Positions 42,336 to 52,125 of a DNA stretch of 64,000 nt are shown here, in pieces. Numbering within the stretch: position 1 is the stretch's first letter; every line of letters starts with the position of its first letter. The stretch lies in the NCBI RefSeq assembly GCF_900167125.1, contig NZ_FUYC01000003.1, forward strand, positions 186,001-250,000, in the 5' to 3' direction. Both the position numbers and the translations under genes were made by a program. The notes beneath the pieces were generated by a model. It did no database searches, had not been told where the DNA came from, and saw only the letters and a list, made by a program, of their open reading frames with translations. Source of the stretch: Paucidesulfovibrio gracilis DSM 16080 (GTDB lineage Bacteria > Desulfobacterota > Desulfovibrionia > Desulfovibrionales > Desulfovibrionaceae).

Positions 42336-43145
42336 ATGGGCAATGATTGCTGTCTGTCGGCGGACGATGCCGTAGTGGGAAACGCGCTCCCCCGAGAGGA
42401 TCGTCCGGTACTTGAAGCACGGGCGTTGTCCCTGGAACACCGGCCCGGGCATCCCGTGTTGGCGGATGTGGATTTGGCCCTGTCCTCCGGCCGTACCCTG
42501 GCAGTGGTCGGACCGTCCGGTTGCGGTAAATCAACGTTGCTGTATGCGCTGAGCGGACTTCTGCATCCTGCCCGGGGGTCCGTGCTGCTGCGCGGAGAAC
42601 CCGTAGTTCGTCCTACCCAGGAAATCTCCATCATTCTTCAGGATTATGGTTTGCTCCCCTGGCGTACCGTACTGCAAAATGTGACATTGGGGTTGAAGAT
42701 TCGCGGCACATCCCGCGCCGTCCGTTGCGATATGGCGCGGGCGCAACTCCGCCAAGTCGGGATTGTCGGAAGGGATAATGATTTTCCCGGTGCCCTCAGC
42801 GGTGGGGAACAGCAGCGGGTGGCCATCGCCCGAGCTTTTGTTTCTTCCCCCTCTGTCCTTTTGATGGATGAACCGTTTTCTTCCCTGGATGCACTCACTC
42901 GGGAGCGGCTTCAGGCTACGCTTTTGGAGACGTGGAATCGGAATCGGACTCCTTATCTCCTCGTGACGCATAGTCTTGAGGAGGCGATTTTTTTAGGGGG
43001 ACGCATCGTCGTGTTGGCCGGATGCCCGGCGCGGATAGCCGCTTGCTTTGACAACCCTGGTTTCGGCACGCCGGGTCATCGCGACAGCGACGGGTATTTT
43101 GTGCTGTTGCGTGAATTGCGGCGTTGCGTGGAGCGGCTTTGGTGA
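42336..43145 (+). CDS. NitT/TauT-type ABC transporter ATPase
   Basis: The 269-residue ATPase has Walker A GPSGCGKSTLLYALSG, Q-loop ILQDYGLLPWRT, signature [14 protein letters not shown], Walker B VLLMDEPFSSLDAL and H-loop VTHSLEEA, close to SsuB/TauB. A 30-residue N-terminal extension precedes the fold. It lies eight bases after the binding-protein gene, and its stop overlaps the permease start (TGATG). The short spacing shows cotranscription. Confidence 0.92.
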   Translation: MGNDCCLSADDAVVGNALPREDRPVLEARALSLEHRPGHPVLADVDLALSSGRTLAVVGPSGCGKSTLLYALSGLLHPARGSVLLRGEPVVRPTQEISIILQDYGLLPWRTVLQNVTLGLKIRGTSRAVRCDMARAQLRQVGIVGRDNDFPGALSGGEQQRVAIARAFVSSPSVLLMDEPFSSLDALTRERLQATLLETWNRNRTPYLLVTHSLEEAIFLGGRIVVLAGCPARIAACFDNPGFGTPGHRDSDGYFVLLRELRRCVERLW

Positions 43146-43918
43146 TGTTGCAATATTTTCGTTCCTGGGCTGCCTATGTGCTGGTGGTGGCGGTGTTGGC
43201 CCTTGTGTGGAAGCTTGCTGCCTTGGGGCTTGGAAATGCCCTGCTGCCCCATCCGGAGGAGGCACTGACTGCATTTGTGGCCGCCCTGGGAACAACGGCG
43301 TTTTGGGGTCATTTTCAATCTTCGGCGTATCGTGCCGTGGCCGCCATGGCCTTGGCCTTTGCCTTCGGGTTTCCCCTTGGGGTGCTCATGGGGGGATCTT
43401 CCAAAGTAGACGGTGTGCTGGCTCCGTTCGTTTTTTTGACATATCCCATCCCCAAGATCGTACTGCTCCCGGTGTTTTTGCTTTTGCTCGGCCTGGGCGA
43501 CATCGCCAAGATCGCCATGATCAGTCTGATCCTCTGGTACCAGATTCTGGTGACGACCCGTGACGGGGTGCGTCTGGTCAATCGCAAATACCTTGACAGC
43601 GTCCGGCTTTTGGGAGGAACTCGTCGTCATGTGGCTCTGGACGTATTGATTCCCGCGGGATTACCCCATGGATTTACGGCGTTGCGGCTTGGCACGGGAA
43701 CGAGCGTGGCCGTTCTGTTTTTTGTAGAGTCCTTTGCCACGTCGTCCGGTCTCGGCTATCTGATCATGGACGCTTGGGGGCGTATGAATTATCCGGAGAT
43801 GTTTACCGGGATAATCGGCATGAGCGCTTTGGGCGCGGCATTATATGAACTTGCGAATCTTCTGGAACGGCGTGTGTGTCGTTGGAAGCTCGTGCAACGC
43901 GGCAATGGGACGGCATGA
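43145..43918 (+). CDS. NitT/TauT-type ABC transporter permease
   Basis: The 257-residue membrane protein has about six helices and the SsuC-like coupling loop RLLGGTRRHVALDVLIPAGLPH with KYLDSVR upstream. SLILWYQILVTTRDG and LGYLIMDAWGRMNYPEMFTGI are also typical. The ATG overlaps the ATPase stop, and its own stop overlaps the phoH-family start (ATGA). This couples uptake to the downstream RNA genes. Confidence 0.92.
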   Translation: MLQYFRSWAAYVLVVAVLALVWKLAALGLGNALLPHPEEALTAFVAALGTTAFWGHFQSSAYRAVAAMALAFAFGFPLGVLMGGSSKVDGVLAPFVFLTYPIPKIVLLPVFLLLLGLGDIAKIAMISLILWYQILVTTRDGVRLVNRKYLDSVRLLGGTRRHVALDVLIPAGLPHGFTALRLGTGTSVAVLFFVESFATSSGLGYLIMDAWGRMNYPEMFTGIIGMSALGAALYELANLLERRVCRWKLVQRGNGTA

Positions 43919-44934
43919 TGGCCACGCAAACATTGGAATTTGACGATAGCGAATTGGCGGCGCGGCTTTTCGGACCCCGGAACGCGCATCTGGACCTGCT
44001 GGCGGAAAAGGCGGGTGTGCAGATCGATACACGCGGCAGCCATGTGGTGTTGCGAGGAGACAATCCTTCGGATGTGGATCTCGCGGCCAACGTGCTGCGC
44101 CAGTTGTATGGCATGCTGCAGGCCGGGCAACGGATCCATCCTCAGGATGTGGACTGTGCCTGTCGGATTTTGCTCAAGGATCCTTCGGCCCAAGTGCGAG
44201 AAGTCTTTGAGGACACGGTCTATGCGGTTTCCCCACGTAAGACCATAGCCCCCAAGACATTGACCCAGCGGGAATATTTGCAGGCTATTCGGTCCAATGA
44301 CCTTGTCTTCGGCATCGGCCCGGCCGGAACGGGCAAAACGTACATGGCGGTTGCCATGGCTGCTGCGGCCCTGACCAAACGCACGGTCAAGCGGATCATT
44401 TTGACGCGGCCCGCCGTTGAAGCCGGGGAGAAGCTGGGTTTTTTGCCCGGTGATTTGGTGGAAAAGGTCAATCCCTATCTTCGTCCACTGTATGATGCCT
44501 TGCATGATATGATGGAGTTTGAGCGGGTGCAGGAGCTTATGGGGACCGGAATCATCGAGGTGGCTCCCTTGGCTTTCATGCGCGGGCGGACCCTCAACGA
44601 TGCCTTTGTGATCCTTGATGAGGCCCAGAACACCACGCCTGAACAAATGAAAATGTTTTTGACCCGGTTGGGATTCGGTTCCCGGGCCGTGGTCACCGGG
44701 GACGTGACCCAGATCGACCTGCCCAGTCGACAAATTTCCGGACTGGTTCAGGCCGTGCGGGTTCTTGATACGGTGCCGGGAATTGCCACGGTTCGTTTTC
44801 AAGAGGCGGACGTGATTCGGCATCCGCTGGTGGGACGTATCGTACAAGCCTATGACCGCCACGAGACCCAGAATGGCAATGGTGGACGCAATCATGACGG
44901 AAGCGTTTCTCATGACGCCGGAGCCGGGAACTGA
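43915..44934 (+). CDS. ybeZ: PhoH-family ATPase (YbeZ type)
   Basis: The 339-residue protein has an N-terminal KH-like region (FDDSELAARLFGPRNAHLDLL) and the PhoH P-loop NTPase domain with Walker A GPAGTGKTYMAV, LTRPAVEAGEKLGFLPGD and Walker B FVILDEAQNTTPEQMKM. PhoH/YbeZ commonly sits next to ybeY and is implicated in RNA processing. Its start overlaps the permease stop and its end overlaps ybeY (TGATG). Two in-frame ATGs at 43915 and 43918 are possible. Confidence 0.93.
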   Translation: MMATQTLEFDDSELAARLFGPRNAHLDLLAEKAGVQIDTRGSHVVLRGDNPSDVDLAANVLRQLYGMLQAGQRIHPQDVDCACRILLKDPSAQVREVFEDTVYAVSPRKTIAPKTLTQREYLQAIRSNDLVFGIGPAGTGKTYMAVAMAAAALTKRTVKRIILTRPAVEAGEKLGFLPGDLVEKVNPYLRPLYDALHDMMEFERVQELMGTGIIEVAPLAFMRGRTLNDAFVILDEAQNTTPEQMKMFLTRLGFGSRAVVTGDVTQIDLPSRQISGLVQAVRVLDTVPGIATVRFQEADVIRHPLVGRIVQAYDRHETQNGNGGRNHDGSVSHDAGAGN

Positions 44935-45380
44935 TGCGCATCGTAATGGAGGCTCGGCCGGACCCACGGTTCCCCATGAGCCGGAGTGAACTGTTGCCGC
45001 TTCTTCAGGCCATATTGTCGGAGTTGTCGCTGGATGGTGCGGATCTGACGTTGCGGGTTGTTGGCGATGCGGAGATCGGGCGATTGAACCAAGCCTTTCT
45101 TGGCTGTTTTGGGCCGACCAATATATTGAGTTTTCCCGCCATGGCTGATGAAGACGATGGCGAGACCATACTGCCCGTTGCGGCGGAAGAGGACGATTCG
45201 TATTTGGGAGAGATGGTCCTTTCGGTTGACACATTGGTGCGTGAGGTGCGCCTTTATGGGCAGGAGCCAAAAGAACATTTAATCCGTTTGCTGACCCACT
45301 CCGTATTGCATTTGGCGGGTTTTGATCATGGTCCGGAAATGGATTTTTTGACGGAATCGACCTTGGATTCGTTGGCCTGA
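44934..45380 (+). CDS. ybeY: Endoribonuclease YbeY
   Basis: The 148-residue zinc protein has the YbeY active-site motif HSVLHLAGFDHG, whose three His bind zinc, where the second residue is Ser rather than the usual Gly. LNQAFLGCFGPTNILSFP and SYLGEMVLSVDT are also conserved positions. YbeY matures 16S rRNA and takes part in ribosome quality control. It closes the five-gene chain from the ABC transporter. Confidence 0.93.
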   Translation: MRIVMEARPDPRFPMSRSELLPLLQAILSELSLDGADLTLRVVGDAEIGRLNQAFLGCFGPTNILSFPAMADEDDGETILPVAAEEDDSYLGEMVLSVDTLVREVRLYGQEPKEHLIRLLTHSVLHLAGFDHGPEMDFLTESTLDSLA

Positions 45381-45563
45381 GCAGCCAGTGGTTCATGTTT
45401 TCCTGCGGCGCGTTCCGATTTACGAATTTGCAGAGTGAAATACCCCTCGCGAAACCCGGATGAAACGTGCTTTCCGCGCTTCATTCGCGCTTTACTTTCG
45501 TGTCCGTGTCATGCATCATTCATCCCTTTTCTATGATCCACACAGAGGAATTGGAGTCATTAC

Positions 45564-46463
45564 ATGAAACACGTTTTGTCCATCCTGGATTTTTCCAAAG
45601 AAGATGCCGCCCGGATTCTCCTACGCGCCGACCGCATGAAGGCGGAGCGGCACCGAGGAAGCGTGCTGAACGGGAAAAACGTGGTCCTGATTTTTGAAAA
45701 AGCTTCCACGCGAACCCGTGTTTCTTTTGAGGTGGGCATCCGCCAGTTGGGTGGACAGAGTCTTCTGATGACTCCTGCCGAATCCCAGTTGGGTCGCAGT
45801 GAGCCGCTCAAGGATACGGCGCGGGTGCTGTCCCGGTATGCGGATGGTCTTGTGGTGCGTACCTTCGGGCAGGACGTGCTCGAAACACTGGTGGAGTACG
45901 GAACCATTCCTGTGATTAACGCGCTGACGGATAAATACCATCCCTGTCAGGTCATGAGCGACATGCTCACCATGTACGAACGAACCCCGAAGCTTGAGGA
46001 CGTTCGTGTGGCCTGGATCGGCGATGGGAACAACATGGCGCATTCCTTTATCAATGCGGCCGCACGTTTTCCGTTTTCCTTGATCCTGGCGTGTCCGGCA
46101 GGATATCGGCCTGATCCGGAAATTTTGGAAAAGGCCAGATCCGAGGGCGCGAAGATCGAGTTGACGGATGATCCGCAACAAGCCGCCACAGGAGCGCATT
46201 ACATCAATACGGATGTCTGGGCGTCCATGGGGCAGGAAGCGGAGCAGAAGCAGCGCGAAGCTGCGTTTGCCGGGTATCTTGTTGACGCGAAATTGATGGC
46301 CCTGGCCCAGCCTGATTGCAAGTTCCTGCATTGCCTGCCTGCACATCGCGGTGAAGAGGTGAGTGAGGAGGTTTTTGAAGGGGCGGCCTCCGTGGTCTTT
46401 GACCAGGCTGAGAATCGTTTGCATATGCAAAAGGCCATTATGGAATGGGTGTTTGCCGAATAG
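45564..46463 (+). CDS. argF: Ornithine carbamoyltransferase
   Basis: The 299-residue enzyme makes citrulline from ornithine and carbamoyl phosphate. It has the carbamoyl-phosphate motif EKASTRTRVSFEVG, the HPCQVMSDMLTM segment, the ornithine-binding DVWASMGQE and the catalytic HCLPAHRGEEVS. An AGAGGAATTGGAG site precedes the ATG. It is followed after 183 bases by argG and then argH, giving the last three steps of arginine synthesis. Confidence 0.96.
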   Translation: MKHVLSILDFSKEDAARILLRADRMKAERHRGSVLNGKNVVLIFEKASTRTRVSFEVGIRQLGGQSLLMTPAESQLGRSEPLKDTARVLSRYADGLVVRTFGQDVLETLVEYGTIPVINALTDKYHPCQVMSDMLTMYERTPKLEDVRVAWIGDGNNMAHSFINAAARFPFSLILACPAGYRPDPEILEKARSEGAKIELTDDPQQAATGAHYINTDVWASMGQEAEQKQREAAFAGYLVDAKLMALAQPDCKFLHCLPAHRGEEVSEEVFEGAASVVFDQAENRLHMQKAIMEWVFAE

Positions 46464-46492
46464 GCACCCGGCTGAAAAAGGAAAAGCAGACG

Positions 46493-46636
46493 ATGTGGCA
46501 TGGTGACGGTCAGCGTGCAGCGGGCCAACGATTGTGGCCGTGGATAGCCTTGACGAGCGCTTTCGTTACTCCCAGCACGGGGCAGAGCACCAACCCGCAC
46601 AGCAGTTTGTTGCATCCACAAAACAATAATTTTTAA
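46493..46636 (+). CDS. Possible short ORF upstream of argG
   Basis: An ORF of 47 codons ([12 protein letters not shown], then ending [10 protein letters not shown]) fits between argF and argG and stops ten bases before argG. AAAAGGAAAAG lies upstream. It has no recognised relative and may be noise; a leader-peptide role is not suggested by its composition. Confidence 0.15.
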   Translation: MWHGDGQRAAGQRLWPWIALTSAFVTPSTGQSTNPHSSLLHPQNNNF

Positions 46637-46646
46637 GGTACCAACA

Positions 46647-47870
46647 ATGAGCAGCATCAAGAAGGTCGTTTTGGCCTATTCCGGCGGTCTGGATACGTCG
46701 GTTATTTTGAAATGGATCAAGAAGCACTACGATTGCGAAGTGGTGACTCTCACGGCTGACCTGGGTCAGGGAGAAGAACTGGACGGCATTGAAGGAAAGG
46801 CTCTGGAAACCGGGGCCACCAAAGCGTTCGTGGAAGATCTTCGCGAAGAGTTTGTTCGGGACTATATTTTCCCCGCATTCCGCGCCAATGCCATCTATGA
46901 AGGACGGTATCTGTTGGGTACCTCCATTGCCCGGCCGCTTATCGCCAAGCGCATGGTTGAAATCGCCAACATGGAGGATGCCCAGGCACTGGCGCACGGC
47001 GCCACCGGCAAAGGGAACGACCAGGTTCGTTTCGAGTTGGCGGCTATGGGACTGGATCCCCGTCTCAAGACGATTGCCCCTTGGCGCGAGTGGGATCTTA
47101 AATCGCGCTCGGATTTAATGGCTTTTGCCGAGGAGAATGGTATCCCCATCCCGGTCAGCAGAAAAAAGCCCTGGTCCATTGATGCGAACCTTCTGCACGT
47201 CAGTTTTGAGGGTGGCGAATTGGAGGATCCGTGGAATGAGCCAGGTCCGGATTGCTACCGTTTGGTCCAGCCCGTGGAAAAAACTCCGGATGAGCCTGAG
47301 GTTATTACCATTGATTTCGAATCCGGTGATCCGGTCGCCATCAACTCGGTTAAACATTCACCGGCGGCTTTGCTGCAAAAGCTCAACGAATTGGGCGGTA
47401 AGCACGGCATCGGGCGTGTGGACATGGTGGAAAACCGTTTTGTGGGGATGAAGTCCCGCGGTGTCTATGAGACCCCGGGTGGAACCATTCTACACGCGGC
47501 ACATCGTGACCTGGAAGGGCTGACCATGGACCGTGAGGTTATGCATCTGCGTGACGGCCTCATTCCGAAATATGCGGAGATGATTTATTACGGCTACTGG
47601 TTCTCGCCCGAGCGGGAATCGTTGCAGGCCATGATCGATAAGACGCAGGAGCGCGTTACCGGAACCGTGCGATTGAAGCTGTTCAAGGGTAATGTTATTC
47701 CTCTTGGACGCAAGTCGCCGTATTCCATGTATAATCCAGAATTGGCCACGTTTGAGGAAGACGCGGTCTACGATCAGGCCGACGCCGACGGCTTCATCAA
47801 ACTGGTGGGGCTGCGGCTCAAGGGACGCATGCGTCAGAACAAATGGGGCGGTCGGGATTCCGACGACTAA
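46647..47870 (+). CDS. argG: Argininosuccinate synthase
   Basis: The 407-residue enzyme joins citrulline and aspartate using ATP. Landmarks are [15 protein letters not shown] (ATP pyrophosphatase P-loop), [31 protein letters not shown] and the long C-terminal [14 protein letters not shown]. It is 12 bases before argH, so the two are one operon. The start has a weak ribosome site (TTTTTAAGGT). Confidence 0.97.
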   Translation: MSSIKKVVLAYSGGLDTSVILKWIKKHYDCEVVTLTADLGQGEELDGIEGKALETGATKAFVEDLREEFVRDYIFPAFRANAIYEGRYLLGTSIARPLIAKRMVEIANMEDAQALAHGATGKGNDQVRFELAAMGLDPRLKTIAPWREWDLKSRSDLMAFAEENGIPIPVSRKKPWSIDANLLHVSFEGGELEDPWNEPGPDCYRLVQPVEKTPDEPEVITIDFESGDPVAINSVKHSPAALLQKLNELGGKHGIGRVDMVENRFVGMKSRGVYETPGGTILHAAHRDLEGLTMDREVMHLRDGLIPKYAEMIYYGYWFSPERESLQAMIDKTQERVTGTVRLKLFKGNVIPLGRKSPYSMYNPELATFEEDAVYDQADADGFIKLVGLRLKGRMRQNKWGGRDSDD

Positions 47871-47882
47871 GCGGGAACCATT

Positions 47883-49274
47883 ATGGCGGATAAAAAACTT
47901 TGGGGCGGCCGATTCAAGGAAGGTACCAGTGCTTCTGTGGAAGCCTATACGGAATCTGTGTCGTATGATTGGCGCCTCTACCGAGAAGATATTGCCGGTT
48001 CTCAAGCCCATGCGCGTATGCTCGCCCGCCAGGGGGTGATCTCAGGAGATGAGGCCGAGACCTTATGCCGTGGACTGGAACAGGTGCGTGCCGAAATCGA
48101 TGCCGGAGATTTTCAATGGAAGGTCGAGCTTGAAGATGTTCATATGAACATTGAGGCTCGTCTGACGGAGATCGTCGGGCCTGTGGGCGGCAAGCTGCAC
48201 ACGGGGCGGAGCCGGAACGACCAGATCGGCGTGGATTTCCGGCTGCATGTGAATCGAAGCCTGAAAGAGTGGAGCGAGCTGCTGGCCGGGCTGGTGAACG
48301 TGCTGGTGCACCGGGCAAAGGAACATCAAGACACACTGTTGCCGGGATGCACACATTTGCAGCCCGCTCAGGCGGTGAGCCTGGCCCAGCATCTGCTGGC
48401 CTACGCCTGCATGTTTCGGCGTGACCACGAACGCGTGGCGGATTGCCTCAAACGGGTTCGCGTATCTCCCTTGGGGGCCGCGGCCCTGTCGGGTACCACG
48501 TATCCCCTTGATCCGGCGTCTGCCGCCATGGACCTTGGTTTTGACCGCGCCTTTGAGAACAGTATGGATGCGGTTTCGGATCGTGATTTTGCCGTGGAGG
48601 CGATCGGAGCGGGTAGCCTGATCATGGCCCATTTGAGCAGACTTTGCGAAGAGCTGATTCTTTGGGCCAATCCGCAGTTCGGGTATATTCGTCTTCCCGA
48701 TGCCTATTCCACTGGATCGTCTATTATGCCTCAGAAGAAAAATCCCGACATTTGTGAGCTCATGCGGGGCAAGACTGGGCGCGTTTACGGTTCCCTCATG
48801 GGGATGCTGACGCTGCTCAAGGGGCTGCCCATGACCTACAATCGGGATCTTCAGGAAGACAAAGAACCGTTTTTTGATGTGGATCGCACGGTTGGTGCAT
48901 CCGTCGGAATCATGGCCGATATGCTCGATCAGGTCGAATTTGTGCCTCAGGCTATGGAGCGGGCATTGGAAGCCGGATTCCTTAACGCTACGGAATTAGC
49001 TGATTATCTCGTGGGGCGCGGAATGCCTTTTCGGCAGGCGCACCATGCTTCCGGTGCTTGTGTCGCTTTGGCCGAGTCCCTTGGTTGTGGTCTTGCGGAG
49101 CTTAGCGTGGAGCAGATGCGAGAAGCTGGGGCGGGCGTCGATGAAGATGTCTATGCAGTACTTTCTTACCGAGCCTCGGTGCAGCGCCGTGTATCGCCTG
49201 GAGGCACCGGACCCGATTCGGTTCGGGAGCAGTTGCGGGTTTTTGACGATTGGCTTGCGCAGCACCTTGGGTAA
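47883..49274 (+). CDS. argH: Argininosuccinate lyase
   Basis: The 463-residue lyase releases fumarate and arginine. It has the signature [21 protein letters not shown] with catalytic Ser, [16 protein letters not shown] and [17 protein letters not shown]. It is the last arg gene here. Two bases later begins the unknown gene at 49277, so the operon may include that gene as well. Confidence 0.97.
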   Translation: MADKKLWGGRFKEGTSASVEAYTESVSYDWRLYREDIAGSQAHARMLARQGVISGDEAETLCRGLEQVRAEIDAGDFQWKVELEDVHMNIEARLTEIVGPVGGKLHTGRSRNDQIGVDFRLHVNRSLKEWSELLAGLVNVLVHRAKEHQDTLLPGCTHLQPAQAVSLAQHLLAYACMFRRDHERVADCLKRVRVSPLGAAALSGTTYPLDPASAAMDLGFDRAFENSMDAVSDRDFAVEAIGAGSLIMAHLSRLCEELILWANPQFGYIRLPDAYSTGSSIMPQKKNPDICELMRGKTGRVYGSLMGMLTLLKGLPMTYNRDLQEDKEPFFDVDRTVGASVGIMADMLDQVEFVPQAMERALEAGFLNATELADYLVGRGMPFRQAHHASGACVALAESLGCGLAELSVEQMREAGAGVDEDVYAVLSYRASVQRRVSPGGTGPDSVREQLRVFDDWLAQHLG

Positions 49275-49276
49275 CT

Positions 49277-49819
49277 ATGATTCTTACCAGAGAACATATT
49301 CAACTCCTGAAGCATGTCCAGGCGTATTCCAATGTGAAGCGGTATCACGGCATGCTGCCCGAACGTGAGGCTCTGGCCTATGACTCAAAGATGTTGGACC
49401 ATCTGAAAGAGTGCGGCCTTTTGGAAGAGGGAACGATCCTGACTTCCTGCGGATCTAATCCTCGCGGGTATCGATTGGCAAAGAATGCACGCAAGGAATT
49501 GAATTCACTCGGCATTGATTTCGCCGACCGTGCCTGGGAAAAAGTCCGTAACGACGATGAAGTCACTTTGGACCAGCTGGATAAGGAGCACATTGATCTG
49601 CTCCGTGATATCTACCATTTGTCCAAAGTCACGCGGTTTTGTGGCGTAGCTCCCAAAGACATGCTGCGGGACTACAATAACACTGTTTTGTATATGCTTT
49701 ATGATATGGGGTATGTGTACCATATCAAGCTCAAAGGGAAGAATGTCCGGCACGGAGACGGGTATGTGCTTTCGGATAAGGCGCAACGTCTGCTGTTGCA
49801 ATATGGGCTGGAAGCCTGA
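49277..49819 (+). CDS. Unknown protein with two tandem winged-helix-like modules
   Basis: The 180-residue protein is built of two similar halves. Residues 4 to about 78 (EHIQLLKHVQAYSNV to GYRLAKNARKEL) and about 103 to 177 (EHIDLLRDIYHLSKV to GYVLSDKAQRLL) align without large gaps. Each half has a helix, a YHG or FCG turn and a closing Gly-Tyr strand that resembles a winged-helix wing. There is no membrane segment. It starts two bases after argH and converges on selC. I do not recognise a family; nucleic acid binding is inference from the fold impression. Confidence 0.7.
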   Translation: MILTREHIQLLKHVQAYSNVKRYHGMLPEREALAYDSKMLDHLKECGLLEEGTILTSCGSNPRGYRLAKNARKELNSLGIDFADRAWEKVRNDDEVTLDQLDKEHIDLLRDIYHLSKVTRFCGVAPKDMLRDYNNTVLYMLYDMGYVYHIKLKGKNVRHGDGYVLSDKAQRLLLQYGLEA

Positions 49820-49825
49820 GGAACT

Positions 49826-49919
49826 TGGCGGAAGCGTACAGGAGTCGAACCTGCCCTGGACATCACTGCCCAACATTGGTTTTGAAGACCAAGCGCCACA
49901 CCGGTGACGAAACGCTTCC
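49826..49919 (-). tRNA. selC: tRNA-Sec (anticodon TCA), selenocysteine tRNA
   Basis: On the minus strand an eight-base-pair acceptor stem (GGAAGCGT with ACGCTTCC), a six-base-pair D stem, the anticodon loop CTTCAAA between TTGGT and ACCAA, a long extra arm, a T arm with GGTTCGACTCC and an encoded GCCA are all visible. The long acceptor, long D stem and TCA anticodon are unique to tRNA-Sec. The 94-base gene shows that the organism can insert selenocysteine at UGA, which supports reading the UGA at 13928. Confidence 0.96.
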
Positions 49920-49932
49920 CAACCGCAAAGGA

Positions 49933-49961
49933 TAAATAGCAGCTTTCGTCCCCAGGGGCAA
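49933..49961 (-). promoter_or_regulatory. Promoter of selC
   Basis: On the minus strand TTGCCC (49956-49961) and TATTTA (49933-49938) are 17 bases apart, and the -10 box ends 13 bases before the mature tRNA 5' end. Confidence 0.6.
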
Positions 49962-50006
49962 GAAGACGAAGTTTGTCTTCCCCTCTTGTCTTTTTCAGCA
50001 AGAGGG
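49962..50006. promoter_or_regulatory. Two consecutive hairpins between selC and ftsH
   Basis: GAAGAC-N7-GTCTTC (49962-49980) is followed immediately by CCCTCTTG-N10-CAAGAGGG (49981-50006). They could lie in the ftsH leader on the plus strand, 80 bases before its start, or upstream of the selC promoter on the other. No function can be assigned. Confidence 0.4.
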
Positions 50007-50087
50007 TTACATTGGATTGGACCAACCGAATCCAGTCGACGGATTGAAAATCGTCGAACGCCACAGTACCGATCCGGAGGAACAAGC

Positions 50088-52106
50088 TTGAATAATTTCG
50101 GCAAGAATCTGCTTATTTGGGCGACCATCTCAATAATGATGGTTGTTCTTTTCAATCTCCTGAACCAGTCACAGGTCCAGGAGACTCGTATCCCCTACAG
50201 TGAATTTCTCGCTCGTGTTGAGTCTGGAAGCGTTGACTCCGTCCTGATCCAGGGACAGCAGATCAGCGGTGTGTCCGGCCAGGGGGAGAAGTTCAGCACC
50301 TATTCGCCTGACGACCCGGACCTCGTCCCAACTCTTGTGGACAGCGGGGTTAGGATCATGGCAGAGCCTCCTGAAGAAGCTCCATGGTATATGACCGTCT
50401 TGGTTTCCTGGTTCCCCATGTTGCTGCTTATCGGTGTGTGGATTTTCTTCATGCGCCAGATGCAGGGCGGCGGCTCAGGTGGTCGTGGGGCCATGTCTTT
50501 TGGGCGTTCCAAGGCCCGCCTCATCAATGAAGAAATGACGAAGGTCACGTTTGAGGATGTGGCCGGCGTGGATGAAGCCAAAGAGGAATTGTCCGAAGTT
50601 GTCGATTTTCTGCGTGAACCGCGGAAGTTCACCCGACTCGGCGGACGCATCCCCAAAGGCGTGCTTTTGGTCGGCCCTCCCGGCACGGGTAAGACTTTGA
50701 TGGCCCGTGCTGTAGCCGGAGAAGCCGGTGTCCCGTTCTTCTCCATTTCAGGATCTGACTTCGTTGAGATGTTCGTCGGTGTTGGTGCCTCCCGGGTGCG
50801 TGACCTTTTTAGCCAGGGCAAAAAGAATGCTCCTTGTCTTATCTTTATTGATGAGATTGATGCAGTGGGTCGGCAACGTGGAGCTGGTCTCGGCGGTGGA
50901 CATGATGAACGGGAACAAACTCTGAACCAGCTCCTGGTGGAGATGGATGGTTTCGAGTCCAACGAGGGCGTTATCCTGGTGGCTGCCACCAACCGGCCCG
51001 ATGTCCTGGATCCTGCGTTGTTGCGTCCCGGTCGGTTCGACCGGCAAGTGGTTGTCCCGACTCCTGATGTTCGCGGCCGTGAACGTATTTTGCGAGTGCA
51101 CACCCGCCGCACCCCGCTGTCTCCGGATGTTGACTTGGCCTCCATTGCCAGAGGTACTCCGGGATTTTCCGGCGCGGATCTTGAGAACCTGGTCAATGAG
51201 GCGGCGTTGTATGCCGCTAAAATGAACCAAGAACACGTGCTGAATCGGGACTTCGAAGAAGCCAAGGACAAGGTGTTGATGGGCAAGGAGCGTCGTAGCG
51301 TGATTCTCAGCGAGAATGAGAAGAAAACCACTGCCTATCATGAGGCGGGACACGCTTTGGTCGCGAAATTGTTGCCGGGAACCGATCCCGTTCACAAAGT
51401 TTCCATCATTCCTCGTGGTATGGCCTTGGGCGTTACCCAGCAATTACCCGTGGATGATCGGCATAATTATTCTCTGGATTATTTGCGCAACCAACTGGCC
51501 ATGCTGCTTGGTGGCCGTGTGGCCGAGGAAGTGGCTCTGGATCAGAAAACCACCGGCGCTTCCAACGATATTGAACGTGCCACGAAAATGGCGCACAGTA
51601 TGGTTTGCCAGTGGGGCATGAGCGAAAAGCTCGGACCGTTGTCCTTTGGTGATAACCAGGAATCCGTGTTCCTTGGCAAAGAGTTGGTGCATAATCGGAA
51701 TTACGGTGAGGAGACCGCCCGCACTATCGATGAAGAAGTTCGCCGTATCATCGACGAAGCTCATGAACAGGCGCGTTCTTTGATCAAGGAGAATTCCGAG
51801 TCGTTGGAAAAAATTGCCATGGCTTTGCTCGACCGCGAGACCATCAGTGGTTCTGACATCGATCTGTTGATGAAGGGCGAAGAGCTTCCCCCGCAGCCGC
51901 CGGTTAGCGAAAATGGCGGCTCCGGACACGGTTCCTCGGAATCTTCTGGTAGTGGTCCCGGGTATACGCCTGTGGAAGAAGCCGATGCATCGGCCTCACC
52001 TGGGGAAACAGAGGACTCCCCGGATTCCGATGAAGGAGAATTCCTCCTTGAAGAGGATGATGAGGGTGGTCGTGGTGGCTCAGACGACGGCCCAAAGATT
52101 CAATAA
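50088..52106 (+). CDS. ftsH: ATP-dependent zinc metalloprotease FtsH
   Basis: The 672-residue membrane protease has two N-terminal membrane helices (about residues 6-23 and 107-125) flanking a periplasmic loop. The AAA module has Walker A GPPGTGKT, Walker [13 protein letters not shown] and second-region-of-homology [17 protein letters not shown]; the protease site is [11 protein letters not shown]. The C-terminal 70 residues are a Ser, Gly, Glu and Asp-rich tail. I place the start at a TTG (50088) with GGAGG seven bases upstream; an upstream ATG at 49986 would remove the hydrophobic start from the N-terminus. It begins the ftsH-folP-cdaA-cdaR-glmM run. Confidence 0.95.
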   Translation: MNNFGKNLLIWATISIMMVVLFNLLNQSQVQETRIPYSEFLARVESGSVDSVLIQGQQISGVSGQGEKFSTYSPDDPDLVPTLVDSGVRIMAEPPEEAPWYMTVLVSWFPMLLLIGVWIFFMRQMQGGGSGGRGAMSFGRSKARLINEEMTKVTFEDVAGVDEAKEELSEVVDFLREPRKFTRLGGRIPKGVLLVGPPGTGKTLMARAVAGEAGVPFFSISGSDFVEMFVGVGASRVRDLFSQGKKNAPCLIFIDEIDAVGRQRGAGLGGGHDEREQTLNQLLVEMDGFESNEGVILVAATNRPDVLDPALLRPGRFDRQVVVPTPDVRGRERILRVHTRRTPLSPDVDLASIARGTPGFSGADLENLVNEAALYAAKMNQEHVLNRDFEEAKDKVLMGKERRSVILSENEKKTTAYHEAGHALVAKLLPGTDPVHKVSIIPRGMALGVTQQLPVDDRHNYSLDYLRNQLAMLLGGRVAEEVALDQKTTGASNDIERATKMAHSMVCQWGMSEKLGPLSFGDNQESVFLGKELVHNRNYGEETARTIDEEVRRIIDEAHEQARSLIKENSESLEKIAMALLDRETISGSDIDLLMKGEELPPQPPVSENGGSGHGSSESSGSGPGYTPVEEADASASPGETEDSPDSDEGEFLLEEDDEGGRGGSDDGPKIQ

Positions 52107-52125
52107 TCCGGGAGCCTGTGTTTAT

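Noticed and set aside
43789-45396. A 535-codon open frame on the minus strand over phoH-ybeY
   Set aside because: It is antisense to two well-supported genes and its translation is low-complexity in His, Pro and Gln.
46464-46646. An arginine-responsive leader peptide or ArgR site before argG
   Set aside because: The small ORF has only a few Arg codons and no ArgR-like box could be recognised.
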